The notes beneath the pieces are model-generated. The model was given only the letters and a program-made list of their open reading frames with translations. It was not told the DNA's origin and made no database searches. Position numbers and translations under genes: made by a program. Below, one piece after another: positions 8,120-14,685 of a stretch of DNA of 32,110 bases. Positions within the stretch are counted from its first letter, which is position 1. Each line of letters begins with the position of its first letter. This stretch comes from Candidatus Aenigmatarchaeota archaeon (GTDB taxonomy: Archaea > Aenigmatarchaeota > Aenigmatarchaeia > QMZP01 > QMZT01), in contig JAGGYQ010000075.1 of NCBI GenBank assembly GCA_021162425.1, forward strand, positions 1 through 32,110, in the 5' to 3' direction.

Positions 8120-8852
8120 AGTATCCTGCGATTTCGGACACATCCCTGAATATATAGTCAGGATTTTCCTTTTCGAGAAATCTTTTAGTTCCCATCCCGC
8201 ACAAGACAGCGATTGATACGCATCCTGCCTTCTTGGCAGACCTTATATCTATTTCCGTGTCCCCCACAAACGCCGATTCTTTTGGCGGGATATTTATGTG
8301 TTTGCACGCCTTTACTATACCGCCCGCCTTGTCTGCATACGCCTCTCCTATCACGACCTCGAAAAAATCACCTACATTTTCCTCCAGCCATTTCCTTGTG
8401 AATTCCGCTTTCGTCACCGTTACAGCCCCTATCTTATAACCTTTCCTGTGAAGAACCTTTGCGCCCCTCACAGATGGTTCTATCGTCTTCATGAGATGTT
8501 TTGATCGGTAAAAGATGGATTTTACATGTCCGGAAAGTTTGTCTAGGAATTCTTGGTCGCACGTGTATTTCTTCTTCAGGGAATTAACAAAACTTACAGG
8601 ATTGTTTCTATCCAAAATCTCCTCCACACTCCTGTTATCTCTGATTATATAGAACAACGCCTCTGCGAGCTGGGGGAAATCGTTGAACTCCTTGAAGGCC
8701 ATGAGATGCCATGTTTCACTCGGGGAAAACGGGAATGAAAGTCCGTATTTTTCGAATGCCTCCCTCAGGGCGAAATTTATGGCTCTGGACGAATCCCTAA
8801 ACACACCACCAACATCGAAAATAAACGCCTTTATCTTACTCAATCTCCACAC
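8103..8852 (-). CDS. HAD-superfamily phosphatase (phosphoglycolate phosphatase-like)
   Basis: A 249-residue HAD protein: motif I FIFDVGGV near residue 10, motif II AVTVTK, motif III lysine in ADKAGGIVK, and motif IV AFVGDTEIDIRSAKKAG. The nucleophilic aspartate is present while the +2 position is Gly, a variant known in some HAD subfamilies. The fold resembles the phosphoglycolate phosphatase/pyrophosphatase class with a helical cap. The GTG start lies inside the end of the decarboxylase gene (17-bp overlap), making it the last gene of the Nudix / M3K-like / P-loop kinase / decarboxylase operon and translationally coupled to it. Substrate unknown; an isoprenoid or phosphomevalonate intermediate is one possibility. 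Confidence 0.82.
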   Translation of the reverse strand: MWRLSKIKAFIFDVGGVFRDSSRAINFALREAFEKYGLSFPFSPSETWHLMAFKEFNDFPQLAEALFYIIRDNRSVEEILDRNNPVSFVNSLKKKYTCDQEFLDKLSGHVKSIFYRSKHLMKTIEPSVRGAKVLHRKGYKIGAVTVTKAEFTRKWLEENVGDFFEVVIGEAYADKAGGIVKACKHINIPPKESAFVGDTEIDIRSAKKAGCVSIAVLCGMGTKRFLEKENPDYIFRDVSEIAGYFRSVR

Positions 8853-10023
8853 CCCTCTGTTTAAGCAAACTTATCACATCTGGTGTTATGATTTCCTCTC
8901 TTTCGGAAAGGTCAAGTTTTCTCGGCTCTCCCATGGGCTCGGCGATGTACACAGGGTAATCCTTTCCCGAATTCCTGATAAATTTCTCCACCTCTTCCTT
9001 CACGCTTTCTGCATCCTTCCCGTTGGTCAGTATCGCGACCGAAGGACCGGTGTCCATCGTGAAGTATGCTGTCAGTCCGAGTTCCCTTCTCAGGAGAACG
9101 ACCTTCCTCGCTATGTCAAGTGAGAATGGCTCCCAGTTGAAGAAGCCATCTCCTGTTACAAGCAGGTGGAACAGATTCAGGGCATCATTTTCCGCATGCC
9201 TCCCTATACCCTCAATATCATTCTTTCGTATACACTCCATGAGGTCCATCACATTCCCCGCCTTCGAAAGCGCCCAGTACTTGTACAGGGGGGATTTGAC
9301 CGCAGCCTTGTGAGCGGATTCTGTTTTGAACATCGCTGGTATGGGAACCACCACGAGTTTTATATCCACGTCCTTATCGATCCTTACCGCGTAGCTGTCC
9401 TCCGATCGTATTCCGGGATGGGAGAACCAAACTGAAAACCCTCCGGCAGCCGATGATGTTCCTGACCCCGAGAGAAATCTGGCAAGAACGCTCAGGAACC
9501 TGTTATTCCCGGAGACTTCAGGGAGGACGGATTCGACGAGCGCCTTCGCAACCGCCCCGCTCGCTGAGGCCGATAGGCCCAAGCCCTTCCCCTTGGCAGG
9601 GACCTTTGGTATGTGTCTCGACACGACCACACATTTCGTTCTTATCCCTGTCATCTCGCGGAAAACGTTCAAAATATTGTTGAATCTTTTGAGTTCCTTC
9701 CCTTCCGCGGGCCTGTCCCCGAATATCACCACGTCATCTTTCAAAGACTTATCGAATCTTATGTACGTCTTCGTTCTGAACGAATCGTTCGTGAGTTTCA
9801 GGGAAGGGAAGTACGCTATTCTTTTCGCGCTATCCACCATTCCGAGGTATTTCTCTATCCCGAGAATGGGGTTCGCCTCGACGAGTGCTTCGCCCTCCAC
9901 ATCATCCTTTCTCGGAATCTTGGGCCATTCTTCCTCCTTGAAAACATGGGAAAGAACCCATTCTTTAACTTCATTATCTCCTTTCTCAAGTTTCTTCATT
10001 TCGTCCTGGCTGAATTCCACCAT
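8836..10023 (-). CDS. Mevalonate diphosphate/bisphosphate decarboxylase family (BMD-like)
   Basis: A GHMP-superfamily decarboxylase of 395 residues. Hallmarks are the glycine-rich phosphate loop GKGLGLSASASGAVA (about 145-159), ARFLSGSGTSSAAGGF (181-196, matching the ARxGSGSA region of diphosphomevalonate decarboxylases), and MDTGPSVAI (323-331), which keeps the catalytic aspartate of the DAGPN motif. A decarboxylase beside a mevalonate-3-kinase-like gene and an isopentenyl phosphate kinase is best read as mevalonate 3,5-bisphosphate decarboxylase, giving isopentenyl phosphate; phosphomevalonate or diphosphomevalonate decarboxylase are the alternatives. It has a perfect GAGGTGAT ribosome binding site 3 nt before the ATG and lies 16 bp after the P-loop kinase gene. 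Confidence 0.85.
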   Translation of the reverse strand: MVEFSQDEMKKLEKGDNEVKEWVLSHVFKEEEWPKIPRKDDVEGEALVEANPILGIEKYLGMVDSAKRIAYFPSLKLTNDSFRTKTYIRFDKSLKDDVVIFGDRPAEGKELKRFNNILNVFREMTGIRTKCVVVSRHIPKVPAKGKGLGLSASASGAVAKALVESVLPEVSGNNRFLSVLARFLSGSGTSSAAGGFSVWFSHPGIRSEDSYAVRIDKDVDIKLVVVPIPAMFKTESAHKAAVKSPLYKYWALSKAGNVMDLMECIRKNDIEGIGRHAENDALNLFHLLVTGDGFFNWEPFSLDIARKVVLLRRELGLTAYFTMDTGPSVAILTNGKDAESVKEEVEKFIRNSGKDYPVYIAEPMGEPRKLDLSEREEIITPDVISLLKQRGVEIE

Positions 10024-10039
10024 AATATCACCTCTATGT

Positions 10040-10942
10040 TCACTTCTTATCAGGATTCAGGGACCTCTCCTCCATGACCCTTTTTATCTTCTCTATGTTC
10101 TCTGCTGACATGTCTTTGGTCTCTATTATCCTTTCGATCTTTTCGAATATGATGTTCATTATCTTCTCATACGCTTCTTTCATGTTATCACTCGGTATTA
10201 CAGGGACCCCGACCTTTTTCGCATCCTCGCACTGGACATCCTGCATCATCCTGTATTTCTCCAGAGCCGGTATCAAACGCTGCGAATTTCCCTTGAGATG
10301 AGAAATGCGGTCCCTTATTTCAATTCTTCTCCTCCACTCCTCCATGGAATCCACTCTTAATACGATGGGTATGACGCTGGGGTGATTCAGGATGTTTGAA
10401 TCGTATTGCGAGGGGAGGAAGTGAAGGTATTCTATGACCATGGATTCACCATCCCTTATTCCCCTGTCCGCAACTATCCTCTCCATCAGATTGTTCATTA
10501 TTTTCGCCTGCAGGTAGAAACCCTTCACTATGTTTTCTTCCGTTTCCTTCCCGTCCCCTACGAACTGCCATGCCCCGTAAACCGAGGTGAAGAATTCGGG
10601 ATGTTCTTCCTTACTTATGAGTTCCCTGTAGGATGCTCGTATCGCATCACCACCCATCACATCCCCTATACCGAACGCCGTCGCCACCTCCCTCGCGAGG
10701 CTGGTCTTCCCTGCACCGGGCATCCCTGAAATAATGGGAATGAGAGGAAGTTTTATTTCGCCTGCAAAAACCCCATCCTTGTACGTTTTGAAGAGATTGT
10801 ATCTTTTCAGATATTTTTCTCCAAAATCCCTTAATTTGGTTTCAACTTCCTCCGTGCTTTTACAGGAGGATAGTATTTCTCCTACCCCTTTCAACCCGAG
10901 ACCTGTTGAGAGTAATAAGGAGTTTTTATCCGAGTGTATCAT
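10040..10942 (-). CDS. P-loop kinase, candidate mevalonate-3-phosphate 5-kinase
   Basis: A 300-residue P-loop kinase related to the 2-phosphoglycerate kinase / zeta-toxin-like group: Walker A GMPGAGKTS at residues 73-81, then MGGDAIRASYREL in the place of the (S/T)xDxIR substrate motif, and a lid-like segment rich in arginine (EEWRRRIEIRDRISHLKGNSQR) at about 208-230. Residues 1-65 form an N-terminal helical extension. It lies 12 bp after the M3K-like gene and 16 bp before the decarboxylase, behind a GGAGGGG ribosome binding site. In the Thermoplasma-type pathway exactly one enzyme is needed between these two, the 5-kinase, so this is the obvious candidate. That assignment is inference from context. 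Confidence 0.72.
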   Translation of the reverse strand: MIHSDKNSLLLSTGLGLKGVGEILSSCKSTEEVETKLRDFGEKYLKRYNLFKTYKDGVFAGEIKLPLIPIISGMPGAGKTSLAREVATAFGIGDVMGGDAIRASYRELISKEEHPEFFTSVYGAWQFVGDGKETEENIVKGFYLQAKIMNNLMERIVADRGIRDGESMVIEYLHFLPSQYDSNILNHPSVIPIVLRVDSMEEWRRRIEIRDRISHLKGNSQRLIPALEKYRMMQDVQCEDAKKVGVPVIPSDNMKEAYEKIMNIIFEKIERIIETKDMSAENIEKIKRVMEERSLNPDKK

Positions 10943-10954
10943 TTTATCCCCTCC

Positions 10955-11920
10955 TTATTTAACGATCTTCGCCCCGCTCGCCACTTTGTACTCCACCGGT
11001 TTGTAGCCCCTCTTTATCAGTTCTTTCTTGACCTTGGGGGCGTCCTTCCCCCAAGAGAAAACATTTATAACCTTCCCGCCACCAGCAGTCCAATAACATG
11101 ACAGTCCCTTCGCCCGTATCTCCTCCACGTCTATACACGCTGCCATCATTTCCTTCTTCCGGCACCTCAAACCGAATCCGGACGATTCTATCAGGTAGTG
11201 GGCATTTGCGCAGTTTTCCTCTGCCACGGAGAATACGATGTCCCAGTCTTTGTGAAGTAAACCCTCTTTTATCTTTGCTATCCAAACAGGTATCATCTTC
11301 AGCCTGTATTCATAGAACGGATTGCTTCTCGTTGCATGGAATATCTCCTCTGCGGTAACTCTTGTGGGATAATCAAAGGTCAGAGCGAAAATTTTCAGGT
11401 TCTTCAGATCGTTCTCATCTGCTATAAGCTTCCCGTAGATCTTTGGATAGCCGTCAACGTTCAGTTCGTTCAACCCCCCGTATAACGCTCTCACGGAAGA
11501 TTCGGACAGCATCATTGAAATTTCAGCCAGCCTGTCCCTGCTCATATGGGTTTCGAAGAGGTCGTCAAGTGCGACCACCAGGGCAGCGGCACCTGCATCA
11601 CTCGCTCCGGAATATATCTTGTAGTTTCTCGAGTCTATTTTCAGACCGACGTTCTTCACTCCAGCCTCCCTCTTGAATATATCAACAATTCTGTAAACAT
11701 CCCTCAGTTTCTCCTTTTCGATGGGTTTACCATCAACGTAAAATGTTATATCGTTCGAATCCCCCACAACCTCGACCCTAGTTTCCGTTCTCGTCTCTTC
11801 TTTCAGATCCGTTACAGCCAAGCCCATGGTGTTATGTAGAGGGATCCTATCTGGATGGACAGAAGAAACGAAAACTATGGGTATGGTTGGATATGCGACA
11901 GCAACACTTTCCCTCTTCAT
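10955..11920 (-). CDS. Mevalonate-3-kinase-like GHMP protein
   Basis: A 321-residue relative of diphosphomevalonate decarboxylase that has lost the decarboxylase aspartate. AYPTIPIV (9-16), SGASDAGAA (104-112) and SESSVRALYGG (139-149) match the nucleotide- and substrate-binding segments, but the DAGPN region reads WTAGGGK, with Thr (278) where decarboxylases have Asp, and Glu140 lies where they have Arg. As I recall them, the same two replacements mark Thermoplasma mevalonate-3-kinase, which phosphorylates the tertiary hydroxyl of mevalonate without decarboxylation. It lies 11 bp after the Nudix gene and 12 bp before the P-loop kinase gene. No classical mevalonate kinase is seen in the window. 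Confidence 0.8.
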   Translation of the reverse strand: MKRESVAVAYPTIPIVFVSSVHPDRIPLHNTMGLAVTDLKEETRTETRVEVVGDSNDITFYVDGKPIEKEKLRDVYRIVDIFKREAGVKNVGLKIDSRNYKIYSGASDAGAAALVVALDDLFETHMSRDRLAEISMMLSESSVRALYGGLNELNVDGYPKIYGKLIADENDLKNLKIFALTFDYPTRVTAEEIFHATRSNPFYEYRLKMIPVWIAKIKEGLLHKDWDIVFSVAEENCANAHYLIESSGFGLRCRKKEMMAACIDVEEIRAKGLSCYWTAGGGKVINVFSWGKDAPKVKKELIKRGYKPVEYKVASGAKIVK

Positions 11921-11931
11921 TCAAATCGCCT

Positions 11932-12435
11932 TTATGACATATCTTTCAATCTCTTATTTAAATACATTTCCAACGCTCCAACGTGATACGGATGGAACTC
12001 ACCATTCGCAATTAGTTCCCTGAGTTCTTCCAGACTGATCCACCTCGCACCCCTCGCCTCTTCTGTCTCCTTCGGTTCGCCCCTCGCCTTCACTATGAAG
12101 ACGAATCCCACGTACGGATAAGGACCTTTCAACATCTGCTCACAACAGAAGGGAATGAAGGCGAAGGATTTATCTCCTTCATGTTCGAATATGCCCGTGT
12201 GGGTTATTTCGAGTGATTCGAGGTCCAGACCTGTTTCTTCCTTTAACTCCCTCTGCGCGGTTTTTCTGATATCCTCGAATTCCCTGATCTTCCCCGCGGG
12301 AAGTTCGTAGAACCCCGTGTACTTCGGATCGCTCTCGGGCTTGAACCTCTTCTGTACGAGCACTTCGGTCTTGCCCGTTCTCGGATTTTTCCTCTCTACT
12401 ATGAAGGCCACTGTGGGAATCGAGAATTTCTCCAT
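11932..12435 (-). CDS. Nudix hydrolase
   Basis: A 167-residue Nudix protein with an intact Nudix box, GKIREFEDIRKTAQRELKEETG (about residues 48-69; pattern GX5EX7REUXEEXG), so it should cleave a nucleoside diphosphate-linked or other diphosphate substrate with Mg. It is the first gene of the minus-strand operon encoding the M3K-like kinase, P-loop kinase, decarboxylase and HAD protein. A TATA box (12454-12464) precedes the ATG by about 25 nt, with a perfect palindrome between. In plants Nudix enzymes turn IPP into IP, opposite to IPK; a similar role here is a testable guess. Otherwise ADP-ribose or nucleotide housekeeping is possible. Confidence 0.88.
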   Translation of the reverse strand: MEKFSIPTVAFIVERKNPRTGKTEVLVQKRFKPESDPKYTGFYELPAGKIREFEDIRKTAQRELKEETGLDLESLEITHTGIFEHEGDKSFAFIPFCCEQMLKGPYPYVGFVFIVKARGEPKETEEARGARWISLEELRELIANGEFHPYHVGALEMYLNKRLKDMS

Positions 12436-12439
12436 AACC

Positions 12440-12456
12440 TAACTTTGACAAAGTTA
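12440..12456. promoter_or_regulatory. Perfect palindrome, probable operator of the mevalonate operon
   Basis: TAACTTTG-A-CAAAGTTA is a perfect inverted repeat with 8-bp arms and a 1-bp centre. It lies directly between the TATA box and the Nudix start codon, overlapping the predicted transcription start. That is the classical place for an archaeal repressor site. No regulator gene is adjacent, so the binding protein is unknown. Confidence 0.6.
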
Positions 12457-12464
12457 TTTAAATG
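12454..12464. promoter_or_regulatory. TATA region between Nudix operon and ferredoxin
   Basis: TTATTTAAATG reads as CATTTAAATAA on the minus strand, 25 nt before the Nudix ATG at 12435. On the plus strand the same box lies about 40 nt before the ferredoxin ATG at 12499, leaving room for a short leader with the weak ribosome binding site AGGCGATC. Confidence 0.5.
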
Positions 12465-12498
12465 TGAAAAGGGATAGTTATCATTAAAAGGCGATCTC

Positions 12499-12684
12499 AT
12501 GGTAGTGAAGATTGACAAGAATAAGTGCCTGCGTTGCGGTGGATGCGTGGGAACGTGCCCGAAGCTTGCCCTGAATTTAACAGAGCATGGACTGGTCTGT
12601 GACCCTGAAAAATGCGTAGATTGCGGGATATGCGTACAATTTTGTCCTGTTGGCGCTTTGAGTTTACAAAAGAAAAAGAAATAA
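12499..12684 (+). CDS. 2[4Fe-4S] ferredoxin
   Basis: A 61-residue ferredoxin with two complete CxxCxxCxxxCP clusters: CLRCGGCVGTCP (about residues 10-21) and CVDCGICVQFCP (about 39-50), ending in a lysine tail. It is a small cytosolic electron carrier. Archaeal ferredoxins of this short type often serve geranylgeranyl reductase, which saturates the isoprenoid lipid chains made from the adjacent mevalonate block; that partner is not in the window, so the link is inference. It diverges from the Nudix operon and precedes a separately promoted methyltransferase gene. Confidence 0.92.
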   Translation: MVVKIDKNKCLRCGGCVGTCPKLALNLTEHGLVCDPEKCVDCGICVQFCPVGALSLQKKKK

Positions 12685-12706
12685 TAACTACTATAGAATA
12701 GTAAAG

Positions 12707-12715
12707 TTTATAAAT
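12707..12715 (+). promoter_or_regulatory. TATA box of methyltransferase gene
   Basis: TTTATAAAT preceded by the purine-rich GTAAAG (BRE-like) is centred 25 nt before ATG 12736. The spacing predicts a leaderless transcript. Confidence 0.6.
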
Positions 12716-12735
12716 ATATTTGAGCATTAATACCT

Positions 12736-13818
12736 ATGGCAATTGTTATACCATATCACGATGAAAATGTGATGCCGCTTACTTTGGGTCATCCTCTCAG
12801 AACACCCTCCGAAGATTGGGAAAAATGGGGGATAAAGTGTGACATGCCTAAAGAACTTAAGAGACTCATTGAGTTGGGAAGAAAAAAATATCAAGAAGAG
12901 TGGACGCATGGGGACAAAGGACAGCACGAGATAGTTGCAGAGGCATCAAGGAAGGCGTTTGGTGGGGAAAACAACAACCAATTGCTGAGGGATGTTGTCG
13001 GGAGAGTTGCCGCCACACATCTCGAAATCAAATCATTGGAGAAGCGCGAATTGTTCTACGTGCTCGACATAGGAGCAGGGGCAGGTGATTCTTTCATAAC
13101 ATTTCTGGAAAACCTCCCGGATGACTTCCGTGGTGGAGTACATGCTGTTCTCCTTGATCCTTCGGAGAAATCCCTGAGAACCGCGGAGGAAAAGATAAAG
13201 AAATACGGGATTGACGGATACACAATCATTCTCGGGACTATGGATGAGATACCGAAGTATATGCAAGAGAAACTTAACGGCAGGAAAATGGATGTGATGC
13301 TTAATGTAGCCTCGATACATCACGACCCGGACCTCCCCAACCTCTGGAAAATCTTTTATTTGTGGACAGAGGAAGGTGGTATTTTCGCCTCTGGTGACTG
13401 GCATCCCCAGACCTGGCAGGACCCGGCGTATGTATTGAAGATGCTCGAGACAAACTGGCCAGAGCATGAAAAGGCCATAAAAAACTTCAAAGAAACCTAT
13501 CATGTGAAGACATCGAAACTACCGGAAGACCAAAAGGATAGAAAAGCGTGTCTCGATATCTTCAAATTCTGGGAGGCGTATCATGAGGGCCTTGTGGAAA
13601 GAAGAGGGGATGACGGCTCGAACTCCATATGGCCGTTGGAATCGCATCAGGATTACAGGAGGTATTTAAGGGATATGAAGAAAGCAGGTTACATCATAGA
13701 GAAAGAGGGATATCTGGGGGAGCTTCTCAATGAAGCCGGTGTCAATAATCCCCACCAGTTCTATCCGGACAGCACGATTATAATGGGCACATTCGGTTAT
13801 AAACCAGTGAAAATTTAA
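12736..13818 (+). CDS. Class I SAM-dependent methyltransferase
   Basis: A 360-residue protein with a Rossmann-type methyltransferase core. Motif I is YVLDIGAGAGDS (about residues 107-118), the acidic strand-2 end is AVLLDPSEKSLRTAEEK, and the later strand is DVMLNVASIHHDPD. About 100 N-terminal and 140 C-terminal residues flank the core and are rich in Trp, His and acidic residues (SGDWHPQTWQDPAY), probably forming the substrate pocket. There is no signal peptide or membrane segment. A strong TATA box 25 nt upstream suggests a leaderless, well expressed mRNA. The methyl acceptor cannot be predicted; the ferredoxin upstream is the only close neighbour on the strand. Confidence 0.82.
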   Translation: MAIVIPYHDENVMPLTLGHPLRTPSEDWEKWGIKCDMPKELKRLIELGRKKYQEEWTHGDKGQHEIVAEASRKAFGGENNNQLLRDVVGRVAATHLEIKSLEKRELFYVLDIGAGAGDSFITFLENLPDDFRGGVHAVLLDPSEKSLRTAEEKIKKYGIDGYTIILGTMDEIPKYMQEKLNGRKMDVMLNVASIHHDPDLPNLWKIFYLWTEEGGIFASGDWHPQTWQDPAYVLKMLETNWPEHEKAIKNFKETYHVKTSKLPEDQKDRKACLDIFKFWEAYHEGLVERRGDDGSNSIWPLESHQDYRRYLRDMKKAGYIIEKEGYLGELLNEAGVNNPHQFYPDSTIIMGTFGYKPVKI

Positions 13819-13840
13819 ATCAGAATTTTTAATGAAAATC

Positions 13841-14302
13841 ATGCTTAAAAAAGTCCTCACTGGCGGGGTCTTCAACATAGTTCACCCCGGGCACGAATTT
13901 TTCCTTAAAAAAGCGAAAGAATTTGGTGATTATTTGATAGTTGTGGTTGCAAGCAACAGGACGGCATACACAACAAAAAAATATCCAGTTTTTGATGCAA
14001 AGGTGAGAAAGGAAAATCTTGAAAAATTGGATTTTGTTGATAAAGTTGTGATAGGAGATGATTATGATTTCATGAAAATCGTTCAGAAGGAAAAGCCAGA
14101 TTTTATTGTGCTTGGCTGTGACCAGAAAATAAACGAAAACAAGCTCAAAAAAATGATTTTAAAAGCTGGTCTCAAATGCAAAATCATAAGAATAAAAGAA
14201 AAACTTAAAGGATACAGCACAAGCAAAATAATGGAAACATATATCAAAAATAATCGCCATCCTCCCGGTTGCGGACCGATCCGGCCAAAAAATTCACATT
14301 AA
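13841..14302 (+). CDS. Cytidylyltransferase-family nucleotidyltransferase (RibL/TagD-like)
   Basis: A 153-residue single-domain nucleotidyltransferase with the signature LTGGVFNIVHPGHEFFL (the HxGH motif) and the C-terminal GYSTSKI (the STSxxI motif). Archaeal members include RibL FAD synthetase and glycerol-phosphate cytidylyltransferases; RibL is the closest match by length and motifs, but activity cannot be fixed from sequence. I choose ATG 13841 rather than 13832 because the TATA-like ATTTAAAT (about 13813-13820) is then about 25 nt upstream and the family starts just before the VLTGG strand. The C-terminal tail RHPPGCGPIRPKN looks unlike the rest and may be recent read-through into former non-coding DNA. 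Confidence 0.82.
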   Translation: MLKKVLTGGVFNIVHPGHEFFLKKAKEFGDYLIVVVASNRTAYTTKKYPVFDAKVRKENLEKLDFVDKVVIGDDYDFMKIVQKEKPDFIVLGCDQKINENKLKKMILKAGLKCKIIRIKEKLKGYSTSKIMETYIKNNRHPPGCGPIRPKNSH

Positions 14303-14380
14303 CTATCTTTTCTTCTTTTTCTTCTTTGCTTTTTTCTTTGTTGTCTTTTTCTTTGCCGCTTTCCTCTTCTTCGCAGCCAT
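14303..14380 (-). CDS. 25-residue lysine-rich micropeptide
   Basis: Too short for the ORF track. The minus strand reads ATG GCT GCG AAG AAG AGG, encoding MAAKKRKAAKKKTTKKKAKK and ending KKKKR, with 16 Lys, 2 Arg and only Ala and Thr besides. It has one of the best ribosome binding sites in the window, GGAGGGTG, 5 nt before the ATG, and TATA-like boxes further upstream (about 14404-14413 and 14434-14444). The composition recalls the basic tails of histone H1-like or chromatin proteins and suggests nucleic-acid binding. Its stop abuts the convergent nucleotidyltransferase stop. The good SD and wholly coherent codons argue it is real, but a low-complexity A-rich tract cannot be fully excluded. 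Confidence 0.6.
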   Translation of the reverse strand: MAAKKRKAAKKKTTKKKAKKKKKKR

Positions 14381-14464
14381 ATTAACACCCTCCTGTGAAC
14401 CTAATTTATATACAATTAATTATTAACAGAAACTAGTATTTAAATTTTCAGAATTTCGCCAAAA

Positions 14465-14650
14465 TTAAAAATTACAGCCTGTGTCAGGGTTGTGCCAGAA
14501 ATGCTCCAGATGCTTTGTTTTGAACGGTTTGATATCTATTTTGTTTTTGCAGGAGCTGCATATGAACTGCTTTTCATCTAAATCAATCACTTCTTCATTG
14601 TCACATACAGGACAAAGTACGATTTTCTGCTTGCTTAAATCTATCTTCAT
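14465..14650 (-). CDS. Small zinc-ribbon protein
   Basis: A 61-residue protein with CPVC (about 13-16) and CSSC (about 31-34), a compact zinc ribbon, followed by a basic/aromatic C-terminal tail containing HLEHFWHNPDTGC. A TATA-like TTTTTAAAC (about 14670-14678 on the minus strand) lies 25 nt before the ATG, so it has its own leaderless promoter. Proteins of this size and type in archaea are often nucleic-acid or translation-associated; I do not recognise the family. Confidence 0.7.
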   Translation of the reverse strand: MKIDLSKQKIVLCPVCDNEEVIDLDEKQFICSSCKNKIDIKPFKTKHLEHFWHNPDTGCNF

Positions 14651-14685
14651 GCTTAATATTTCTAGCGAAAAGTTTAAAAATGAAT

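Noticed and set aside
9593-10108. 171-residue plus-strand ORF opposite the decarboxylase
   Set aside because: Shadow ORF with no domain; the opposite strand has clear GHMP motifs.
14281-14400. Pyrimidine-rich tract as a simple terminator only
   Set aside because: The opposite strand reads a coherent ORF with start, stop and strong ribosome binding site, so a coding reading is preferred, though termination on the plus strand may also occur there.
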